Counted from the stretch's first letter, positions 1 through 6,514 are shown. The stretch is 6,583 nucleotides of DNA from JBFIHZ01 sp041601535 (GCA_041601535.1 JBFIHZ010000244.1:1-6583); one strand, 5' to 3'. Program-made: numbers and translations. The notes: a model not told the origin generated them from the letters alone.

Positions 1-18
1 GGCCAGGCTGCTTGTTGC

Positions 19-2340
19 CTAACGTTTCAAACGCGCAAAAGCTTCGGCCATGGCCCCCATGGGCTGCGGCTCACTGCGTGATTTGTTGTTCGACTTGCTG
101 TGGCGGTTCTGGCGGGGACGCTGGGCGCCGCCATCCCGGGTTTTCGCGTCGGCAGGCTCCAGCGGATCGTCCAGCCGCATGGTCAGGCTGATGCGTTTGC
201 GCTGCGGGTCAATCTCCAGCACCTTCACTTTCACCACGTCACCGGCTTTCACCACGTCGCGCGGGTCCTTGACGAATTTTTCCGCCAGCATGGAGATATG
301 CACCAGCCCGTCCTGGTGCACGCCAACGTCGACAAATGCGCCAAAGTTGGCCACGTTGCTGACCACGCCTTCCAGAATCATGCCGGGGGTGAGATCGCTG
401 AGCTTTTCCACGCCTTCCCTGAAGCTGGCGGTCTTGAACTCGGGGCGGGGGTCCCGGCCCGGTTTGTCCAGTTCGCTGATGATGTCGCGCACGGTGGGCT
501 CGCCAAAACGCTCATCCACGTAATCGTTGGCAGCCAGTGATTTCAGAAATGAGCTGTTACCCAGCAGTTGCTGAATGTCCAAGCCACTCTGTTTAACGAT
601 GCGTTCCACCACCGGGTAACTTTCCGGGTGCACGGCGGAGGCGTCCAGCGGGTTCTCACCGTTCATCACGCGCAGAAAGCCCGCCGCCTGCTCGAATGCC
701 TTGGGCCCAAGGCGGGGCACTTTAAGGAGCTGCTGGCGGCTGCGGAACGGTCCGTGCTGGTCGCGAAATGCGACGATGTTGCTGGCCAGCGTCGGCGACA
801 GCCCGGCGACCCGTGCCAGCAATGGAGCGGAAGCAGTATTCATTTCCACACCGACGGCATTCACGCAATCTTCCACCACCGCTTCGAGTTTGCGCGCCAG
901 CCGGAACTGGTTGAGATCGTGCTGGTACTGGCCCACACCAATGGCCTTGGGCTCAATCTTCACCAGTTCGGCCAGCGGGTCCTGCAAACGGCGGGCAATG
1001 GAAACCGCGCCACGCAAAGATACATCCAGGTCGGGGAATTCCTGTGCCGCCAGTTCCGAAGCCGAATACACCGAGGCACCGGCTTCGCTGACCACGATGC
1101 TGGTGACGCGCAGCTCGGGGTGGCGTTTGGCCAGATCCTTCACCAGCCGGTCGGTCTCGCGTGAAGCCGTGCCATTGCCCACGCTGATCAATTCGACCTG
1201 GTGCCTGCTGATGAGTTGCGCCAGCACGGCGATGGAAGCGTCCCACTGGTTCCTGGGGGCGTGCGGATATATGGTGGCATGCTCGACCAGCGCGCCGGTG
1301 CTGTTGATCACCACCACCTTGACGCCGGTGCGCAAGCCGGGATCAAGGCCCAGCGTGGCGCGCGTGCCGGCCGGTGCGGCCAGCAGCAGGTCGCGCAGGT
1401 TTTCACCAAACACGCGGATGGCTTCTTCCTCGGCTGCCTCGCGCAGGCGCGTGAACAGCTCGGTTTCCAGTTGGGCGTGCAGTTTGACCCGCCAGGCCCA
1501 GCGCACCGAGGTTTTCAGCCATTCATCGGCGGCCCGGCCCTGGTCACGGATGCCAAAACGGCCGGCTATGCGCGTTTCGCACTGGCCACTGTCATCACCC
1601 GTTGGCAGATCGTCCTGTCCGGGTACCGCCAGCTTCACCCGCAAGATGCCTTCACTGCGGCCACGGAACATGGCCAGCGCGCGGTGCGACGGGATTTTGT
1701 TAATGGCTTCGGAAAACTCGAAGTAGTCGCTGAACTTGGCGCCGGCCTGCTGCTGGCCATCGACCACGCTTGAGAGCATGCGGCCGGTATCCCAGGCGAG
1801 ATCGCGCAGTGACCCCACCAGGTCGGCGTCCTCGCACACGCGTTCCATGAAAATCCAGCGCGCCCCTTCCAGCACCGCGGCGCTGTCTTCGAAACCGGCA
1901 TCGGCATCAACGAACCCTTCAGCCTGGGCTTGCGGGTCCAGCGTGGCGTCGGCCAGCAAGGCATCCAGCAGGGGTTCGATACCGGCTTCGCGCGCGATCA
2001 TGGCCTTGGTGCGGCGTTTTTGCTTGTACGGCGCATACAGGTCTTCCAGCCGGGTCTTGGTGTCAGCGCCGAGAATGGCGGTGTTCAGTTCAGCCGTGAG
2101 CTTACCCTGTTCCTCGATGCTTTTAAGCACGCTGGCGCGGCGGTCTTCCAACTCACGCAAATAGATCAGGCGTTCTTCCAGGTTGCGCAACTGGGTATCG
2201 TCCAGCCCATCGGTCACTTCCTTGCGGTAGCGCGCGATAAACGGCACGGTGGCCCCCTCATCCAGCAGCTTCACGGCTGCCTGAACCTGTTGTGGGCGTA
2301 CGGTTAATTCTTCGGCAATACGTTGGATCGGGTCGGTCAT
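19..2340 (-). CDS. tex: Tex/YhgF family transcription accessory protein (S1 RNA-binding), 773 aa
   Basis: Cytoplasmic nucleic-acid-binding protein of the Tex family, linked in other bacteria to transcription and RNA metabolism. Its exact biochemical role is still loosely defined. The full family architecture is visible: an N-terminal helical region with the conserved stretch YRKEVTDGLDD (about residues 38-48); a YqgF/RNase H-like domain beginning near residue 327 with the motif GLDPGLRTG (D333); helix-hairpin-helix repeats at about 500-560 (VAGLSPTLASNIV, then VPRLGPKAFEQAAGFLR); and an S1 domain at about 650-724 (GMILEGVVSNVANFGAFVDV, later DGLVHIS). A basic, low-complexity tail ends in AEAFARLKR. 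The length matches the usual 770-785 residues. I chose the ATG at 2340 because MTDPIQRIAEEL is a typical Tex start. An in-frame TTG at 2352 would add four residues but has no recognisable ribosome binding site. The gene follows the serine hydrolase on the same strand after 173 bases, so it is probably transcribed on its own. No truncation or frameshift is seen. The family call is very secure. Confidence 0.97.
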   Translation of the reverse strand: MTDPIQRIAEELTVRPQQVQAAVKLLDEGATVPFIARYRKEVTDGLDDTQLRNLEERLIYLRELEDRRASVLKSIEEQGKLTAELNTAILGADTKTRLEDLYAPYKQKRRTKAMIAREAGIEPLLDALLADATLDPQAQAEGFVDADAGFEDSAAVLEGARWIFMERVCEDADLVGSLRDLAWDTGRMLSSVVDGQQQAGAKFSDYFEFSEAINKIPSHRALAMFRGRSEGILRVKLAVPGQDDLPTGDDSGQCETRIAGRFGIRDQGRAADEWLKTSVRWAWRVKLHAQLETELFTRLREAAEEEAIRVFGENLRDLLLAAPAGTRATLGLDPGLRTGVKVVVINSTGALVEHATIYPHAPRNQWDASIAVLAQLISRHQVELISVGNGTASRETDRLVKDLAKRHPELRVTSIVVSEAGASVYSASELAAQEFPDLDVSLRGAVSIARRLQDPLAELVKIEPKAIGVGQYQHDLNQFRLARKLEAVVEDCVNAVGVEMNTASAPLLARVAGLSPTLASNIVAFRDQHGPFRSRQQLLKVPRLGPKAFEQAAGFLRVMNGENPLDASAVHPESYPVVERIVKQSGLDIQQLLGNSSFLKSLAANDYVDERFGEPTVRDIISELDKPGRDPRPEFKTASFREGVEKLSDLTPGMILEGVVSNVANFGAFVDVGVHQDGLVHISMLAEKFVKDPRDVVKAGDVVKVKVLEIDPQRKRISLTMRLDDPLEPADAKTRDGGAQRPRQNRHSKSNNKSRSEPQPMGAMAEAFARLKR

Positions 2341-2429
2341 GGGGTCTCGCAAATACGGTGAGGGGTGAGGAGCACCAGCGAACCGGACAGCTTGTCTGCC
2401 CGTCGCGGCGTCCGGAAGGATAACAGGGG

Positions 2430-2443
2430 CGCTATTTTAAGCG
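2430..2443. repeat. 14-bp inverted repeat CGCT-N6-AGCG around the tex -10 box
   Basis: The plus strand reads CGCT, then ATTTTA, then AGCG, so perfect 4-base arms flank the candidate -10 hexamer of tex. It could be an operator that would occlude the promoter when bound, or chance. Arms of four bases are short, so confidence in a function is low. Confidence 0.3.
2434..2439 (-). promoter_or_regulatory. Candidate -10 box for tex
   Basis: The minus strand reads TAAAAT here, a five-of-six match to the sigma-70 -10 consensus, about 94 bases before the tex ATG. This is the most AT-rich spot in an otherwise GC-rich gap. No good -35 hexamer lies 16-18 bases upstream, so the promoter would be weak or activator-dependent. 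The box sits inside a 14-base inverted repeat (2430-2443), listed separately. The call rests on motif and position only. Confidence 0.3.
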
Positions 2444-2460
2444 AAGTCCGCCGCGGATGG

Positions 2461-2489
2461 GCCGGTGATGAAAAAAATCTTCCACCGGC
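2461..2489. terminator. Stem-loop in the serine hydrolase-tex gap, possible terminator
   Basis: Perfect 7-base arms GCCGGTG (2461-2467) and CACCGGC (2483-2489) enclose a 15-base loop containing seven consecutive A residues on the plus strand (U7 in the minus-strand transcript). It lies 25 bases beyond the stop codon of the serine hydrolase (2514-2516) and upstream of the tex -10 candidate, a sensible place to end the hydrolase transcript. The U-run is in the loop rather than after the stem, so this is not a canonical intrinsic terminator. It could also be an RNA-stabilising hairpin. Confidence 0.35.
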
Positions 2490-2513
2490 GCGGGCCTGCG
2501 GCGGCAGCGCTTG

Positions 2514-3962
2514 TCAGTCAAATGCCTTGAGTACTTCGCGGGTCAGGTCCCAGACATCGAAACCCTGCGCACCGTAATCCAGCCCGCGGCGCACGATGAC
2601 CAGCTCATGCGAAGGCACAACGACCACAAACTGGCCGCGGTTGCCGGCCGTGGTGTAGGCATCCTTGGGTACGTCGTGGCGGTCATCCGGCACCAGCCAC
2701 CATTGCCCACCGTACTGCTTGCCGCTGTCTGCCGTGGCCGGGGCCGGCGTGCGTACAAAGCGGATCCACTCTTCAGAAAGCAACCGTTCGCCCTGCCACA
2801 GGCCGTTTTGCAAATAGAGCAGGCCAAACCGTGCCAGGTCACGCGCATTGGTGTACACCTGGCTGCTGAAAATAAAATCACCAAACCGGTCGGTGCTGAC
2901 CAGCGTATGGTGCATGCCGATGCGGTCGAGCAGGGCCTGGCGCGGAAATGCGTGATAGGCCGCAGTGCTTCCATGGGCCTGCAGCAGGGCCTGTTTCATG
3001 GCGTACACCGCCAGCAGCGTGTCGTAATTTTCATAATCCCAGTAGCTGCCGGGTGCGCGCATCAGTCCGCGGTTGCGCGCGCCATCCACCGAGCTGGCGC
3101 CGGCCCAGTAGGCCAGGCCGGAACCGGTGGCGTACTCGCGGTTGAAGCTGTCCACCGGGTTGAGTCCGCTGGACATATTCAGTACGTGGCGCAGGGTGAT
3201 GGCCCGGCGCGGATCCTGTTCGGGCCGCTCCAGTTCGGGCAGCCAGTCGATACCCAGTGGCGCATCAAGCGCCAGCAGTCCACGGTCGACCAGCATGCCG
3301 ATCAGGGTCACCGCGATGCTTTTGGCGGTCGACCAGGTGCGCGTGCGGCTGTGCATGTCAAAACCTTCGGCATAGCGTTCATGCACGATCTGCCCCTGGT
3401 GTACCACCAGCAGGCTGATGGTGTCCTGTTCGGCGGATTCGCGTTCAAACGCCCAGTCCGACGCGGCCATCAGCGCGGCGGCATCAACCTTATCCGGCAA
3501 CGCTGCAGGCTTCACCCGGTCACCCGCCGGCCAGGGCAGCGTTTGCGGGTCAACTGGCGGCGGCTCGGTATTCAATACCGGCAATGAGGCAATGTCTGAT
3601 GGCTGCTGGTCCGGGGCCATGACCACGCAGCCGATGCCGTCACGAAACGCGGCGCGAATCTGCGCGGGTGAGCCTGAGGGCCCCACCTCGACGTAGCGGC
3701 CGGCCCGATCCACCCGGTAGTCACCGCCGTCAGCCGTGCCGACCGCGCCTCCGAAGCTGACCATATACGCCAACTCCTGGTTAAATACCTGCTGCAGGGA
3801 GCGCCCGGATGTGAACAGCCCGTTGCAGGTCAGTACCGCCTGCACACCGTTACGTATCATCTCCCGGTTAAAGTGGAAATAGTCAAATTCTTCAGCCGTA
3901 TCAGCCCACACTGATGCGCATGTCAACACCCAGAGCATAACGGCGCGTTGTACAGAAAACAT
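2514..3962 (-). CDS. Exported class C beta-lactamase-fold serine hydrolase, 482 aa
   Basis: Predicted exported serine hydrolase of the class C beta-lactamase/penicillin-binding-protein-like/NylB superfamily. Members cleave amides, esters or peptides, and the substrate cannot be read from the sequence. A signal peptide covers residues 1-20, with likely cleavage after ASVWA. The SxxK nucleophile motif is S211-T-A-K214. The second catalytic motif is Y310-E-N312, within the segment PGSYWDYENYDTLL that is characteristic of the family. The third strand motif, KTG in classical enzymes, is replaced by NRGQF near residues 441-445, before the hydrophobic stretch VVVVP; this form is common in NylB-like hydrolases rather than true beta-lactamases. 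A separate N-terminal module (about 21-150) carries C46 and C112. The start is supported by AGGAG five bases before the ATG. The gene is divergent from the beta-helix gene and 173 bases ahead of tex. It should not be called an antibiotic-resistance gene on this evidence. Fold and catalytic-residue calls are secure; the substrate is unknown. Confidence 0.93.
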   Translation of the reverse strand: MFSVQRAVMLWVLTCASVWADTAEEFDYFHFNREMIRNGVQAVLTCNGLFTSGRSLQQVFNQELAYMVSFGGAVGTADGGDYRVDRAGRYVEVGPSGSPAQIRAAFRDGIGCVVMAPDQQPSDIASLPVLNTEPPPVDPQTLPWPAGDRVKPAALPDKVDAAALMAASDWAFERESAEQDTISLLVVHQGQIVHERYAEGFDMHSRTRTWSTAKSIAVTLIGMLVDRGLLALDAPLGIDWLPELERPEQDPRRAITLRHVLNMSSGLNPVDSFNREYATGSGLAYWAGASSVDGARNRGLMRAPGSYWDYENYDTLLAVYAMKQALLQAHGSTAAYHAFPRQALLDRIGMHHTLVSTDRFGDFIFSSQVYTNARDLARFGLLYLQNGLWQGERLLSEEWIRFVRTPAPATADSGKQYGGQWWLVPDDRHDVPKDAYTTAGNRGQFVVVVPSHELVIVRRGLDYGAQGFDVWDLTREVLKAFD

Positions 3963-3967
3963 TCAGA

Positions 3968-3972
3968 CTCCT
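3968..3972 (-). promoter_or_regulatory. Ribosome binding site of the serine hydrolase
   Basis: The minus strand reads AGGAG with five bases before the ATG at 3962. This fixes the start at the methionine that opens the signal peptide. Confidence 0.8.
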
Positions 3973-4083
3973 GTCACTGGCGAACATGTGTCGGGGGTGC
4001 GTAATTTAACAGAACTTTATGGCTGTTTCCGCCATGGCCTGATCCTGGCCTGCCGGGCTCCGGGAATGTTCGCGCGAATGGTC

Positions 4084-4089
4084 TATATT
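4084..4089 (+). promoter_or_regulatory. Candidate -10 box for the beta-helix gene
   Basis: TATATT matches the sigma-70 -10 consensus at five of six positions. It lies about 150 bases before the beta-helix ATG and just upstream of a GGAGGA sequence and the small leader ORF. No convincing -35 is found at the right spacing, so this is a weak prediction. Confidence 0.25.
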
Positions 4090-4109
4090 AGGATGGAGGA
4101 AGCAAAAAG

Positions 4110-4220
4110 GTGGTGGCCAGCGTGGCAGCGGCAGTGCGTGCCGAAAGCGGGCATTTCAAGCCGGTTGGCCCAGGCCCGGACAAGCCAACAACTGCTGATG
4201 GACTGGCAGGGCTTCATTGA
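4110..4220 (+). CDS. Possible 36-aa leader ORF upstream of the beta-helix gene
   Basis: A short reading frame starting GTG GTG GCC runs for 36 codons to a TGA at 4218-4220, only 19 bases before the beta-helix ATG. A strong Shine-Dalgarno-like GGAGGA (4095-4100) precedes the first GTG by nine bases, and an in-frame TAG at 4089-4091 closes the frame upstream. The predicted peptide begins VVASVAAAVRAESGHF and ends in LAGLH, with a proline-rich middle (PVGPGPDKP). It has no recognised family and no convincing signal peptide. It could be a leader peptide whose translation influences the next gene, or a chance ORF in GC-rich DNA. The non-ATG start and short length keep confidence low. Confidence 0.2.
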   Translation: MVASVAAAVRAESGHFKPVGPGPDKPTTADGLAGLH

Positions 4221-4227
4221 CAATTTC

Positions 4228-4233
4228 AGGAGA
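4228..4233 (+). promoter_or_regulatory. Ribosome binding site that decides the beta-helix start
   Basis: AGGAGA lies six bases before the ATG at 4240. This supports that ATG over in-frame upstream starts (for example 3988 or 4093), which have no comparable site. Confidence 0.8.
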
Positions 4234-4239
4234 ACCGTC

Positions 4240-5079
4240 ATGTATAAAACAACACAACCCTTCCTGTTCGCGCTGTTGTCAATTGTTATGACCTCGGCGT
4301 TTGCTGATGGCCAGGTGGAGATCAACCAGGCAAGCGTCGACGCGGGCGGTGGTTTTCCGGTTTTTATCAACAGCCCGGGCAGCTACGTACTGACCGGCAG
4401 TCTGAAGGTGCCGGATGAAAATACCACGGCCATCCAGATCGCCGCGGACGATGTGACGCTGGACCTCAATGGCTTCAGCATAACTGGCGTCACAACCTGC
4501 AGCCGCAATGACGTGGGCGGTGGCGACTTTGACACCATCTGCGCGGACACGGGCAGTGGCGACGGAATTGCTGTGACAGGTGCCCGGGTGGTAATCCGCA
4601 ATGGCACCATTCGAGGTATGGGAAATTATGGCGTCCACGACACCTTTGGTGGCCCGGCGGTGCGGGTTGAAGGCGTGACGGTGACCGAAAACGGCAATAG
4701 TGGAATCCGCCTGTTCGCAGAAGGCATAGTGCGTAACTGCCGCGCGCTGCGCAACGGCGTGGATGGTATTTCGGCGCCCAACAGCAGCATCATCGCGGAT
4801 AATCTCAGTGTGCAAAATGGCAGTGCCGGCATACTCGCTACCGGGGTGGGGGAGGTGATCCGGGGTAATACGGTGGTGGAGAACGATACCGATGGAATAG
4901 CGGTCAGCGCAGACGCGGTAATTACCCAGAATGTGATTTCCAACAACGAGCGTTACGGCCTGAACATCACCGCATTCACGGGCTACTACGGCAACACGAT
5001 ACGCGGCAGCGGCACGTCCGATGTCGTTGCCGGAGTAAACCTGGGTCACAATATGTGCGGTGGCGCTCCCTGTCCGTGA
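4240..5079 (+). CDS. Exported right-handed parallel beta-helix repeat protein, 279 aa
   Basis: Secreted or periplasmic protein predicted to fold as a right-handed parallel beta-helix (PbH1/NosD-like repeats). No enzymatic activity can be assigned. A signal peptide spans about residues 1-22, with likely cleavage after TSAFA. Next comes a capping segment with the pattern SPGSYVLTGSLKVP and DDVTLDLNGFSITG (about 45-83), typical of this repeat family. Repeating rungs follow, marked by a recurring glycine plus aliphatic residue at G155, G176, G197, G219 and G240, a spacing of 21-22 residues. Asn-rich turns (for example VTENGNSGI, VENDTDGI, ISNNERYGL) mark each coil. Cysteines are C87, C101, C167, C273 and C278; C87/C101 sit in an acidic insertion loop, and C273/C278 lie in the extreme C-terminal HNMCGGAPCP, so disulfides are plausible. 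The start is set by the ribosome binding site and signal peptide. The gene is divergent from the serine hydrolase and convergent with the cytochrome operon. Carbohydrate or surface binding would be a guess. Confidence 0.9.
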   Translation: MYKTTQPFLFALLSIVMTSAFADGQVEINQASVDAGGGFPVFINSPGSYVLTGSLKVPDENTTAIQIAADDVTLDLNGFSITGVTTCSRNDVGGGDFDTICADTGSGDGIAVTGARVVIRNGTIRGMGNYGVHDTFGGPAVRVEGVTVTENGNSGIRLFAEGIVRNCRALRNGVDGISAPNSSIIADNLSVQNGSAGILATGVGEVIRGNTVVENDTDGIAVSADAVITQNVISNNERYGLNITAFTGYYGNTIRGSGTSDVVAGVNLGHNMCGGAPCP

Positions 5080-5081
5080 TC

Positions 5082-5096
5082 CGGGAAGTCTGCCCG
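5082..5096. terminator. Small hairpin in the 22-bp convergent junction
   Basis: CGGG, a 7-base loop, then CCCG forms a short stem between the stop codons of the beta-helix gene (5077-5079) and the diheme cytochrome gene (5102-5104). Outer TCCGG (5080-5084) and CCGGA (5097-5101) give an alternative pairing. A symmetrical hairpin could end transcription from both sides, but neither strand has a T-run, so factor-dependent termination or simple overlap of transcripts is equally possible. Confidence 0.3.
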
Positions 5097-5101
5097 CCGG
5101 A

Positions 5102-6004
5102 CTACTGGCTGTCTTCGTCTTTGGCCAGGGCCGGTAAGGCTCGCAGGTAAGCCACGATGGCGGCCCGGTCAGCGGCGCTCAGCCGGGCCAGGTTTTCCTG
5201 GACTTTCACCATGGAGCCACCGACCGTGTCGAAGTCAGGGGTGAAACCGGTTTCGAGGTAGTAGGCGAGGTCTGTTGCAGACCAGCCGCCCAGACCGCTG
5301 CTGTGTGGCGTGATATTGGGTATCCGGCCGTCACCCTCCGGGTTGGGCGCACCCGCCAGCCAGCGTTCCGGCCGGATGCCACCCAGCGCATCGCGCTCGG
5401 TATGGCATTCGGTGCAATGCCCCGGGCCCTCCACCAGATAGCGGCCGCGCACCAGTTCGGGGGCCGCATCGCCGGGCAGCTGCAGGTGCGGCTCAGGGTT
5501 CAGGTAACGCCGTTTCCACAGGCCGATGCCTTGCCGCATGTTCCATGGAAACTCCAGCTCATGGCCGGCCACTTTATGGCGCACCGCTGGCAGGGTGTCG
5601 ATGTAGGCTTTCAGGTCGGCCACATCCTGTACCCGCATACGGCTATAGGAGGTATACGGGAAAGCCGGATAGTAGTGCTGCCCATCCGGGGAAACACCGC
5701 GCAACATCGCGTTGATAAAGTCTGCCGTAGTCCAGTGGCCGGTGCCGGTTTCCGGGTCGGGAGAAATATTGGGCACCCGGAACAGGCCAAATTCGGTATG
5801 CAGTTCCAGGCCGCCACGTAAATCGTCTTCATGGCAGGAAGCACAACTGCCCGCATGGAACAGCATTTCACCATTGGCCAGGTCGGGCTCGGCATATGCC
5901 AGTTCCCCGGAACTGAGGGTCTGTGGCTGACTTAGCCACAGACCGATCAATACCAGGCCGGCCAGGCTCAGGCCGAGGTAACCGAGGATTGCCCGGAGCG
6001 ACAT
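5102..6004 (-). CDS. Membrane-anchored diheme cytochrome c, 300 aa
   Basis: Electron-transfer protein with two class I cytochrome c domains, related to the cytochrome subunits of membrane alcohol/gluconate-type dehydrogenases. Haem-binding motifs are C54-A-S-C57-H58 and C197-T-E-C200-H201. Probable sixth ligands are M123 (in YTSYSRM) and M265 (in GGSM). The two halves are recognisable duplicates: FRVPNISPDPETGTGHWTTADF followed by LRGVSPD in the first, and GRIPNITPHSSGLGGWSATDL followed by ETGFTPD in the second. A hydrophobic segment at residues 5-24, after a single Arg, acts as an export signal. No clear cleavage site follows, so it is probably an uncleaved inner-membrane anchor holding the haem domains in the periplasm. 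The gene starts 30 bases after the cytochrome c' stop, so the two are co-transcribed. The ribosome binding site is weak (GCAGGC just before the ATG), hinting at lower expression or translational coupling. No dehydrogenase catalytic subunit is in the window, so the electron donor is unknown. Confidence 0.93.
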   Translation of the reverse strand: MSLRAILGYLGLSLAGLVLIGLWLSQPQTLSSGELAYAEPDLANGEMLFHAGSCASCHEDDLRGGLELHTEFGLFRVPNISPDPETGTGHWTTADFINAMLRGVSPDGQHYYPAFPYTSYSRMRVQDVADLKAYIDTLPAVRHKVAGHELEFPWNMRQGIGLWKRRYLNPEPHLQLPGDAAPELVRGRYLVEGPGHCTECHTERDALGGIRPERWLAGAPNPEGDGRIPNITPHSSGLGGWSATDLAYYLETGFTPDFDTVGGSMVKVQENLARLSAADRAAIVAYLRALPALAKDEDSQ

Positions 6005-6034
6005 GCCTGCAGTGCGAGCGCGGCTACCGGGAAA

Positions 6035-6481
6035 TCAATCGCCCGGTGTGCGGTATTCTTCGTGGCAGCCCTTGCAGTTGCCAAACACATCCATGGCGAT
6101 GGGTTTGTAGGTTTCCAGATCCTGGGGATTGGCTTCAATGGCGGCCTCCAGCGAGGCGGAAAAATCAGCCATCTTCTGATTGAACTCGGCGCGATTGTCC
6201 CACACGGCCTGCGCGGCACGCTTCTCACCTTCCACGTAACTGCCCTCCGGGAACAACTCCTCAATACCGTCGATCGCGGTTTGCATGGTCGCCCAATTGC
6301 TCATGGCGGTGGCGGCATCGAACTCCAGTTCGCCTTTCAGCATGGCGCCCAGTGGTCCGGCCGCATCTCCGACTTTCTCCATCCGTTCATGCCGTTCCTG
6401 CGCCGGGTCATCAGCTGCCAGAGCCAGGGGTGAGAGGGCCGTAACGGCAAGCAATAACACGAACGATTTAAAACTTTGCAT
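6035..6481 (-). CDS. Cytochrome c' (class II c-type cytochrome), 148 aa precursor
   Basis: Periplasmic four-helix-bundle haem protein of the cytochrome c' family. Members often have a high-spin, five-coordinate haem that binds NO or CO, and some act in nitrosative-stress defence; others are low-spin electron carriers. A signal peptide covers residues 1-22 (hydrophobic core FVLLLAVTAL, cleavage after LALA). The mature part is about 126 residues, the usual size, with the single haem motif at the extreme C-terminus, C136-K-G-C139-H140, as expected for class II. Helix 1 contains RHERMEKVGDAAGPLGAMLKGE (residues 30-51), similar to the family pattern of an Arg and Met/Leu before a conserved Gly. 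Which side chain lies at the distal haem face cannot be decided from sequence alone, so high-spin versus low-spin is open. The ATG at 6481 is preceded by GGAG nine bases away. It is the first gene of the operon with the diheme cytochrome. Confidence 0.93.
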   Translation of the reverse strand: MQSFKSFVLLLAVTALSPLALAADDPAQERHERMEKVGDAAGPLGAMLKGELEFDAATAMSNWATMQTAIDGIEELFPEGSYVEGEKRAAQAVWDNRAEFNQKMADFSASLEAAIEANPQDLETYKPIAMDVFGNCKGCHEEYRTPGD

Positions 6482-6490
6482 CTATCCAGT

Positions 6491-6494
6491 CTCC
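6491..6494 (-). promoter_or_regulatory. Ribosome binding site of cytochrome c'
   Basis: The minus strand reads GGAG with a nine-base spacer to the ATG at 6481. It is a good site and stronger than that of the downstream diheme cytochrome. Confidence 0.65.
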
Positions 6495-6514
6495 AGAAAT
6501 CTCTTACTGTGGTG

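Larger units (their letters stand above)
3963..4239. other. Divergent intergenic region between the serine hydrolase and the beta-helix gene
   Basis: This 277-base stretch must hold the promoters for both flanking genes. An AT-rich patch at 4001-4020 contains TTAAAT on the minus strand (4004-4009), a possible -10 for the hydrolase without a good -35. TATATT on the plus strand (4084-4089) is a possible -10 for the beta-helix gene, again with a poor -35. If it is used, the beta-helix mRNA would have a leader of roughly 145 bases that includes a short ORF (4110-4220). The beta-helix reading frame stays open upstream to 3988, but that translation does not look like protein, and the signal peptide begins only at 4240. 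I see no tRNA or recognisable riboswitch. Confidence 0.5.

Noticed and set aside
701..1726. Plus-strand ORF of 341 codons opposite tex
   Set aside because: Its translation is rich in Ser, Arg and Ala, as expected of a shadow frame of GC-rich coding DNA, and tex is intact on the other strand.
2341..2352. TTG start for tex four codons upstream of the chosen ATG
   Set aside because: There is no Shine-Dalgarno sequence before the TTG, and the ATG-initiated MTDPIQRIAEEL matches the usual Tex N-terminus.
2511..3587. Long plus-strand ORF of 358 codons opposite the serine hydrolase
   Set aside because: It is antisense to a gene with a signal peptide, catalytic motifs and a good ribosome binding site. 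Its translation has no recognisable family features; long antisense frames are common in GC-rich DNA.
4217..4222. TTGACA, a perfect -35 hexamer upstream of the beta-helix gene
   Set aside because: It is only 18 bases from the ATG and six bases from the ribosome binding site. A promoter here would start transcription inside the coding region.
3988..4239. N-terminal extension of the beta-helix protein by 84 codons
   Set aside because: The extension does not resemble a protein domain, lacks a good ribosome binding site and would bury the signal peptide. The ATG at 4240 has AGGAGA at ideal spacing.
4279..5049. Minus-strand ORF of 256 codons opposite the beta-helix gene
   Set aside because: The sense strand encodes a signal peptide and regular beta-helix rungs with a strong ribosome binding site. 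The antisense product shows no family features.
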